Part shown: piece after piece, positions 60,401-64,000 of the stretch
Numbering within the stretch: position 1 is the stretch's first letter
Layout of the letters: each line of letters starts with the position of its first letter
NCBI RefSeq assembly: GCF_028640845.1
Contig: NC_080541.1
Coordinates: 35,617,935-35,681,934 of the forward strand
DNA: 64,000 nucleotides
From: Ahaetulla prasina
Lineage: Eukaryota; Chordata; Lepidosauria; Squamata; Colubridae
Reading direction: 5' to 3'
The notes under the pieces: model-generated
What the model was told of the DNA's origin: nothing
Database searches by the model: none
What the model saw: the letters and a program-made list of their open reading frames with translations, nothing else
Made by a program: the position numbers and the translations under genes

Positions 60401-63400
60401 TGACGGAAAGTTGGAACTGACAGAAATGGCCCGGTAAGAATATTTAGAAAAAAAAAAAGTAGAAAATTTCATCGATTGGTTGTGGAACATGACACAATGC
60501 GGGTGGGCAAAAGGAATGCTGGTACTTAGTGAAAAGCCAGTGCTGTAGGATGTGCTGGAGTGGTTCCTCCAAGGTTAAACTGAACCTTCCACCCATCCTT
60601 GGGAGGAAAAGGTCAACCCAAGCAAGCAATTGTCCAAATGTGGACATGCGCTAGTTTTTGACATTGAGAAGAAGGAATTGAAAGCTTCCAAGAAACGACA
60701 GCACTTCTAGGCCCACCTAGCAATATCCTCCTCTACTCTCAACAATTTGTTTATCTATATGCCTTTATTATTATTAAAAATAAATTAAGGCAGTGAACAT
60801 ATCCAACACATTTTCCTCCTTCTATTATCCCTGCAACAACCCTGGTAGTTGAGTTGGGTGGAGAGAATGTTTGGCCCAAGGTCACCCACTTACCTAAGTC
60901 CATGCTTTAAATCAGGGGTCTCCAACCTTGGTCCTTTAAGACTTGTGGACTTCAACTCTCAAGCTTTGCTGGCTGAGGGACTCTGGGAGTTGAAGTCCAC
61001 AAGTCTTAAAGGGACCAAGGTTGGAGACCCCGGCTTTAAATAAATACACATTTTAAAAAACTATCTTCTCAAAGAGTTTGTCTACAAAATACAGGAAGTT
61101 TCAGCTCATTTGACTTTCTGTTAATCTTTAAAGGGAGTGAAATGTATGCATGCAAAGTGTTTTGAAGCCAAAGTATTTTGACCTAGAAACAGTTTCAATT
61201 TGAAATGCTAAGTTTTGAGGTTCAACCAGCTGTTCACTGAAGAAGTGGTGTGAGCTGGAAATAATTTCCAGTGGAAAACACCTGCAATGAAACATTAACG
61301 TTTTCAACTTGAAATAACTCTAACAACTGGATATGGGTTGCTTCAAGCTCAAAGCATTCCAAAATTGAAATGATTTGCTTCCTCTCTGTTCACTGTTTCT
61401 TTATTTACAATGGAATTGTTCTAAATTCCTCCTGTTTTCTCCCAAGGTTATTGCCAGTACAGGAAAACTTTCTCCTTAAATTTCAGGTATGCCTGTGTAA
61501 AAGTGTTCTATATATTCATATACTGAAATCTTGATTTGTTTCTCTTCTAATATTTGTCCTTCTTTTGAATATTAGGGTATTAAGATGTGTGGAAAGGAAT
61601 TTAATAAAGTTTTCGATACATTTGATTCAGTAAGTAGAATTTTTTAAAATAATAAAGTCTGTGAATCAAAATTTTCAATGTATTTTCTAAGCTGCAACAA
61701 GTCAATGAAAGCAGCCGGAAGTAATAATAGAAAAACTCAAGTGTTTTTTTTTTCCTTTTTAGGATGGGAATGGCTACATAGATGAACAGGAATTAGATGC
61801 TTTGCTAAAAGATCTCTGTGAAAAGAATAAAAAGGTAATTCTAAGATTTCCATTTAAGTTGTACTTAATGGGCCTTTTTCTCTTCCCAAGTCTAGCCAGT
61901 TCAAGAAGTTCTTCTGAAATGCTCTATATTTAGAAATCTGGATACAAAAGGAATGAAATTATATATGTAATAGCAGGCAGCAGAGTTTACTCCTACATTA
62001 ATCTATTCGCATCACTGCTTTAGTAAAACAGCCACCACTTCTCTTAGATGTATCCCCAGGCTGAAAGTATAGTAGGTGTCTTCCTTCTTTGAACTGAATA
62101 CCTATTAACAATAAATTTAAAAAGGACCACACAATGCTCTATCTTAATGAAGACAAAAATAGCTGCTTTTCTCAAACCCCTTTCCACTGTTTTCTTTCAA
62201 GCAGCTCTCAGGGAGCAGCAATTAACCACATTCCCTTAGAGGATCATAAATTTCAAACAAGAAGTCCATATCTAGCAACACCCCTGATAGTTAATTCATA
62301 GTAATATGGTTGGGAACATGCACTTAGTGACGAAAGAATGGAAACACAGTTGTTGGTATGGTACAGTGTCACTCCTGGGGCAGGGTTCAAGTAGGTTGCT
62401 TAGGTGAGGGGTAGCATCCCATAGTCAATAGGCTATGTGTGACTTCCCAAACCAAAATTCTGTAGTATAATAATGTGGGTTTGCTTTTTTTTTTTTTTGC
62501 TCTTTGCCCTCCCCAAATGTATTACTTCCTGCACATTTTGCAAAAATAAATTTGAAAATGTGTGCATGAAGCCTTATTAGGTTTAACACAAATGTTTTGA
62601 TTGTCCCAGCCCAGAAACTCAACCCTTCCATGCAATGGCACCACATCACTGGCTGTGCCCACTGTGACCCTTAAGAGACAAATAAGAAGTAAACAAATAC
62701 ATAAATAATCCTCACCTGCCAAAGGACTATTATGCTATGCAGTAGGGCTTTTTAGCTATTGACTTGTTTTTTATAACCTACAGTTGACTGCGTAATACTG
62801 GTAGTCCTCAACTTACAACCACAATTGAGCCCAAAATTTATGTTGTTAAGTGAGTTTTGCCTTAAATTAGTAATACTGTTGTTAGGTGAATTTGGCTTTC
62901 CCGTTGACTTTGCTTGTCAGAAGGTCGCAAAAGGGGATCACATGACTCCGGGACACTGCAACCGTCATAAATGTGATTCAGTTGTCAAGCATCCAAATGT
63001 AAATCACGACCATGGGAATGCTACAATGGTGTGAAAATGGTCATGTCACTTTTTTCAGTGCTGTAACTTCACACAGTCACTAAACAAACTGATAGGGTGT
63101 GTCAATTTTTTCAACTTTCAAACATTAGGAGTGCTCAAAAGTTGTGACATGCCTTGGGAACAGTAAAGATATTTTGGTTACTTTAGTATAATTTAGATGT
63201 GTTTGGTAAATTAATTACATAAATATAACTTTTTAATATTTTGTTTCATTTGTAAATTGAGGACTATCTGCATATTGCACTAAAGCAGGCGTTATAATCT
63301 GCAATAGTTGAATTCATTATAACTATAAAGAAAACAAACAGTAGTTTACTTTAGCACAACACATACACACCATCCCAGAAATACATAATGCTTCTCACAC

Positions 63401-63688
63401 TCGCAAACATTTCTAAACCAACTCCTTTCAAACGGCTTGGAATTAACAACTGCGTCTCTTCCCTACCACATCAGTGTAAATGTGAGAAATGCAATTCAAC
63501 ACTACTGGAGGATGTAGTGTTGAGAGGAATAGTATCTAGTGGCTTTAAAATACCTTTTCTTTTTTTAAAAACAGGAACTAGATATCAATAACCTTGCAAC
63601 CTACAAGAAGAACATTATGGCCTTGTCTGATGGAGGAAAACTTTACAGAACAGAACTTGCTCTCATCCTCTGCGCTGGTGAAAATTAA
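40352..63688 (+). CDS. CALB1: calbindin-D28K, complete 11-exon gene
   Basis: Calbindin is a cytosolic EF-hand protein that buffers and shuttles calcium in neurons, kidney distal tubule and (in birds and reptiles) intestine and oviduct. I joined exons 40352-40433, 41053-41129, 51769-51843, 55788-55871, 55968-56024, 58849-58926, 60378-60433, 61447-61486, 61576-61629, 61763-61834 and 63575-63688. Every intron is GT-AG and the join is 789 bases, 262 codons plus stop, the length of chicken calbindin. Canonical 12-residue calcium loops start at D25, D112, D156 and D200 and end in E36, E123, E167 and E211. Hands 2 (near residues 67-78) and 6 (near 244-255) lack the acidic loop residues, as is usual in this family. 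The start has G at -3, no upstream ATG follows the TATA-like box, and the N-terminus MTAEAYLQ resembles bird calbindin. No frameshift or premature stop is seen. Confidence 0.97.
40490..40518 (+). repeat. (GGGA)n tract in intron 1
   Basis: Tandem GGGA units just downstream of exon 1, within the CpG-rich region. A (CTC)n run follows at 40573-40591. Confidence 0.75.
41053..41129 (+). CDS. CALB1: CALB1 coding exon 2
   Basis: Follows acceptor ttggtgttacag. It completes Gly28 and the loop of EF-hand 1 (GNGYMDGNE), then codes the exiting helix and the QQARQKAGL linker through residue 53. Donor is gtaggt, phase 0. Intron 2 is about 10.6 kb and loaded with repeats. Confidence 0.95.
42050..42240 (-). 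mobile_element. inserted element with hammerhead-like motif 2
   Basis: Breaks the R4-like LINE. The minus strand reads a hammerhead-like core followed by aaaaggaaaaaccagaaagt then ccagttgcctcctgaa, a word order I know from vertebrate Penelope-like or other ribozyme-bearing repeats. The ends were not resolved. Confidence 0.45.
42117..42150 (-). ncRNA. hammerhead-ribozyme-like motif 2
   Basis: Minus-strand order: CTGAAGA, a 19-nt block folding as GCTTCT-loop-AGAAGT (five Watson-Crick pairs and one G-T), then GAAATGTC. The layout and 34-nt length equal those of motif 1 at 11968 although stem II has a different sequence, so pairing is conserved rather than bases. The GAAACGTC end has changed to GAAATGTC, which weakens stem III. 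It lies antisense to CALB1, so it is not in CALB1 pre-mRNA. Confidence 0.5.
43561..44747. other. intron 2 DNA, nothing recognised
   Basis: AT-rich intron sequence without supported features. Confidence 0.4.
44748..45011 (-). mobile_element. tRNA-derived SINE with L2-type tail
   Basis: Minus-strand order: head ctggtggcgcaacaggctaa, body aaggttgactcagccttcca and attgttggggggcaataag, then tail gctgccctgagtcttcggag then aagggcgggatataaat. The body is shared with the SINEs at 28256 and 54463, but the tail matches L2 3' ends (17120, 22125, 47560). Confidence 0.75.
45497..45618 (+). mobile_element. snake-type LINE 3' end, copy 2
   Basis: Shares gttgtacctta, tcttttcttttatgtacact, caccaagacaaattccttat and acttggccaataaaaaattc with the copy at 32427. 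It passes directly into ATTCT tandem repeats. Confidence 0.7.
45619..45720 (+). repeat. (ATTCT)n-(AGTCT)n compound microsatellite
   Basis: About nine ATTCT units switch abruptly to about eight AGTCT units, then end in tttgttattctattctag. The variant unit is homogenised, which suggests expansion from one mutated repeat. Confidence 0.92.
47536..48372 (-). mobile_element. L2 LINE, 5'-truncated, fairly young
   Basis: The open frame 47879-48367 (162 residues) reads [36 protein letters not shown] then [11 protein letters not shown], and [19 protein letters not shown], the L2 C-terminal pattern. The 3' end has the inverted motif cgcccttctcccgatggact and a TTTA tail at 47521-47545. Only the C-terminal third of ORF2 remains. 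Confidence 0.88.
48373..48745. other. CpG-rich patch in intron 2
   Basis: GC-rich with many CG dinucleotides (gcgtgcgctcacgccgtttg; gggcgcgtgctcgatgtttg; aaagcgatcgcacgcc) in otherwise AT-rich intron. It includes gcagatatggcggaagtgag, reminiscent of a LINE 5' UTR promoter. It could be a retrotransposon 5' UTR or an alternative promoter; neither is shown. Confidence 0.5.
49440..49925 (+). mobile_element. non-LTR retrotransposon 3' end, copy B
   Basis: Same block as 15930-16835: agattgtaccaatcataata then ggtgcc, tggagcaccacttgacacca, cagtcaattgcaaaaggtag and an (AAT)-rich end near 49908. Confidence 0.6.
49990..50690 (+). mobile_element. non-LTR retrotransposon 3' end, copy C
   Basis: Repeats aagatagtaccaatagcagt then aggcacc, ggagcaccacttgaacatta, ccatcagtcaattgcaaaag and gcagctttatttggaac. 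It lies directly behind copy B in the same orientation, so tandem insertion or duplication is possible. Confidence 0.6.
50691..51325. other. intron 2 DNA, nothing recognised
   Basis: No supported feature. Confidence 0.4.
51326..51427 (+). repeat. LINE tail remnant and (ATT)n microsatellite
   Basis: aagggttgttttttagtatt resembles the L2 tail at 22070; about 16 ATT units follow (51379-51427). Only the extreme 3' end of the element is left. Confidence 0.6.
51769..51843 (+). CDS. CALB1: CALB1 coding exon 3
   Basis: Follows acceptor atttacag; 25 codons (residues 54-78), beginning [11 protein letters not shown]. It carries degenerate EF-hand 2, where the loop reads [12 protein letters not shown] without the usual first Asp. 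Donor gtaaga, phase 0. A 579-bp hAT element begins 50 bases after the exon. Confidence 0.95.
51894..52472. mobile_element. 579-bp hAT element 50 bp behind CALB1 exon 3
   Basis: Left end CAGGGCCGCTGAGAGGA and right end CTCCTCTCCTCAGGCCTG are imperfect inverted repeats. The exact 8-mer gtcatagc lies on both sides (51886-51893, 52473-52480). The left part shares catgcacggcagagacctga with the reverse complement of the MITE at 1631. The interior is AT-rich and non-coding. Confidence 0.82.
52500..53075 (-). mobile_element. old L2 LINE 3' fragment
   Basis: Plus-strand words ggtaacctggtcttgtgcca then tgtagggctatataggcaat, and aaccaacacctcgaattgga, are reverse complements of L2 C-terminal coding text found in better form at 47940-48030. 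Heavily diverged. Confidence 0.6.
53076..54462. other. intron 3 DNA, nothing recognised
   Basis: No supported feature beyond intron sequence. Confidence 0.4.
54463..54701 (-). mobile_element. tRNA-derived SINE (CTATTG-tail type)
   Basis: Reverse-oriented copy of the family at 28256: tail caatagcaatagcacttaga and taccgcttcatagtgctttt, body acccccaacaatctgggtcc and atggaaggctgagtcaacct, head ccactgcgccacgtcgg. Confidence 0.82.
54702..55787. other. intron 3 DNA, nothing recognised
   Basis: AT-rich intron up to the exon 4 acceptor. Confidence 0.4.
55788..55871 (+). CDS. CALB1: CALB1 coding exon 4
   Basis: Follows acceptor tctccag; 28 codons (residues 79-106), [20 protein letters not shown] followed by KSSEDFMQ. 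This joins EF-hand 2 to EF-hand 3 and is nearly as in birds. Donor gtaatc, phase 0; intron 4 is only 96 bp. Confidence 0.95.
55968..56024 (+). CDS. CALB1: CALB1 coding exon 5
   Basis: Follows acceptor attccag; 19 codons (residues 107-125), [19 protein letters not shown]. It contains the entire canonical calcium loop of EF-hand 3 (D112 to E123). Donor gtaatg, phase 0. Confidence 0.96.
57000..57130 (+). mobile_element. LINE 3' end with AAAT tail
   Basis: tttttgtgagatgggcagcc then atataaatttgatgaataaa is a recurrent squamate LINE 3' terminus, ending in (AAAT)n. Lies in intron 5. Confidence 0.5.
58502..58683. mobile_element. hAT MITE (CAGGGGTGAAATG type) with 8-bp TSD
   Basis: Left end CAGGGGTGAAATGCTCCGGG as in the element at 29676. 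The exact 8-mer ccctcaag flanks it (58494-58501, 58684-58691). The right end, gctcagattttg, does not mirror the left, which is odd. A perfect 15-bp inverted repeat with a 2-base spacer, starting cattacttcctggtt, sits at 58619-58650. In intron 5. Confidence 0.7.
58849..58926 (+). CDS. CALB1: CALB1 coding exon 6
   Basis: Follows acceptor catttcag; 26 codons (residues 126-151), [20 protein letters not shown] then EYTDIM. This is the exiting helix of EF-hand 3 and the linker to EF-hand 4. Donor gtaaga, phase 0. Confidence 0.95.
59363..59697. mobile_element. MITE with TTTCCCCGAAAAT ends
   Basis: Left end CCCTGTTTCCCCGAAAATAA and right end ttttttcggggaaacac are inverted. Several aataagccct words repeat inside in both orientations. 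I recognise this as a MITE widespread in vertebrates; superfamily not assigned. In intron 6. Confidence 0.7.
60378..60433 (+). CDS. CALB1: CALB1 coding exon 7
   Basis: Follows acceptor ttttcag; codes residues 152-169 plus two bases of Arg170, [18 protein letters not shown]. It holds the complete EF-hand 4 loop (D156 to E167). Donor gtaaga, phase 2. Confidence 0.95.
60720..60900 (-). mobile_element. SINE/MIR-like fragment
   Basis: Plus-strand text ctgcaacaaccctggtagtt, gagttgggtggagag and cccaaggtcacccacttacc is the reverse-oriented body of an old tRNA-SINE of MIR/CORE type. In intron 7. Confidence 0.5.
60913..61033. mobile_element. 121-bp hAT MITE, nearly perfect hairpin
   Basis: Left arm starts caggggtctccaaccttggt, right arm ends accaaggttggagaccccgg. 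Arms of about 50 bases (with cttgtggacttcaactc and gagttgaagtccacaag) are nearly perfect inverted repeats around a short centre. The exact 8-mer ctttaaat flanks it (60905-60912, 61034-61041). In CALB1 intron 7. Confidence 0.92.
61447..61486 (+). CDS. CALB1: CALB1 coding exon 8
   Basis: A 40-base micro-exon after acceptor ctcccaag. It completes Arg170 and codes [13 protein letters not shown] (residues 171-183), the linker between EF-hands 4 and 5. Donor gtatgc, phase 0; intron 8 is 89 bp. Confidence 0.93.
61576..61629 (+). CDS. CALB1: CALB1 coding exon 9
   Basis: Follows acceptor atattag; 18 codons (residues 184-201), [18 protein letters not shown]. It holds the entering helix of EF-hand 5 and the first two loop residues (D200, S201). 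Birds and mammals as I recall have Tyr-Asp-Gln here, so Phe199 and Ser201 are lineage differences. Donor gtaagt, phase 0; intron 9 is 133 bp. Confidence 0.94.
61763..61834 (+). CDS. CALB1: CALB1 coding exon 10
   Basis: Follows acceptor cctttttag; 24 codons (residues 202-225), [20 protein letters not shown] then KNKK. It holds the rest of the EF-hand 5 loop (to E211) and its exiting helix. Donor gtaatt, phase 0. Confidence 0.95.
62797..63276. mobile_element. TA-type MITE, copy 3, interrupted
   Basis: Begins actggtagtcctcaacttac and follows the family through gtcacttttttcagtgctgt to ctaaacaaactg (63091). The terminal segment gtaaattgaggactatctg then resumes at 63253. About 160 AT-rich bases between (63092-63252) are foreign to the family, so a second insertion or a rearrangement lies there. 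In intron 10. Confidence 0.75.
63575..63688 (+). CDS. CALB1: CALB1 terminal coding exon 11
   Basis: Follows acceptor aaaaacag; 37 codons and TAA (residues 226-262), starting [20 protein letters not shown] and ending ILCAGEN. It codes degenerate EF-hand 6, where [12 protein letters not shown] replaces a calcium-binding loop. Confidence 0.96.
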   Translation, partial: ELDINNLATYKKNIMALSDGGKLYRTELALILCAGEN

Positions 63689-63970
63689 GAGTCCATCTCT
63701 CATTTCCACTCCAACTAGTAATATATTGTATCTTAAAAAAACAAAAACAAAATTAACTGTGCATTATAAGAGAGTAGGCTTTATTTCTTTTATACTTTGT
63801 AAATTTAAAATCGCATATAGATAATTAGCCAGGTTATGTGGCACATTCTTTTCAGCTTGTTTCTACTATGTTCGTAATGTACAGCTTTTGTAACTAAAGA
63901 GGTTGTCTTAATTTACCCTGGGCCAGTCTGTCAATGCATTTACCAATAAACACAGCTTTGTTTCTGTGAG
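63689..63970 (+). other. CALB1: CALB1 3' UTR (end approximate)
   Basis: Non-coding, AT-rich sequence after the TAA. The only clear poly(A) signal is near its end, so cleavage should fall about 10-25 bases after 63950. The exact end is inferred. Confidence 0.75.
63945..63950 (+). terminator. AATAAA poly(A) signal of CALB1
   Basis: Canonical AATAAA hexamer in the context taccAATAAAcacagctttg, about 257 bases after the stop codon. A GT-rich downstream stretch (ctttgtttctgtg) follows. Confidence 0.8.
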
Positions 63971-64000
63971 ACATGGGAGAAGATTTTAACTGAGATTGGT

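Noticed and set aside
1..64000. CRISPR arrays, operons, ribosome binding sites, integrons or phage
   Set aside because: The introns, LINE/SINE content and CALB1 show vertebrate nuclear DNA; the tandem repeats are microsatellites without spacer structure.

Overview
This is a vertebrate nuclear window, most likely from a squamate reptile and probably a snake. The host evidence is the only cellular gene found, calbindin-D28K (CALB1), whose encoded protein keeps bird/reptile-like wording. The repeat evidence is a mixture of CR1, L2, L1 and R4-like LINEs, tRNA-derived squamate SINEs, many short hAT MITEs, and two LINE 3' ends that run into ATTCT pentamers, a combination I associate with snakes. 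The species call is inference.

Layout. Positions 1-40200 hold no host gene that I can support: AT-rich non-coding DNA filled with repeats. The main items are an L1 fragment (232-1110, minus), hAT MITEs (4536-4892, 8069-8205, 17878-18296, 19112-19248, 29676-30288), an L1 3' part (10203-11400, plus), a SINE (11475-11836), a 587-bp inverted-repeat element carrying a hammerhead-ribozyme-like motif (11884-12470), a CR1 3' end (13776-14445), L2 pieces (17060-17550, 19980-21310) and a nearly complete CR1 LINE on the minus strand (about 21464-25508) with esterase, endonuclease and reverse transcriptase remnants. Positions 40208-63950 hold the whole CALB1 gene on the plus strand: TATA-like box and CpG-rich promoter, 11 coding exons joined by GT-AG introns, an open frame of 262 codons, and a 3' UTR with an AATAAA signal about 50 bases before the window ends.

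CALB1 encodes a cytosolic calcium buffer with six EF-hands, four of which (1, 3, 4 and 5) keep canonical loops. Intron 2 (10.6 kb) is the main landing site for repeats: an R4-like LINE, a second hammerhead-like motif, SINE and L2 copies, and a CpG-rich patch. A 579-bp hAT element sits 50 bases behind exon 3, and a nearly perfect 121-bp inverted repeat lies in intron 7.

The best candidates for something under-described are the two 34-nt hammerhead-like motifs of identical spacing (11968-12001 and 42117-42150, both minus strand), which suggest remains of Penelope-like or related ribozyme-bearing elements, and the foldback hAT family at 29676-30288. All family names come from reading the sequence and recalled family features; no search was run.
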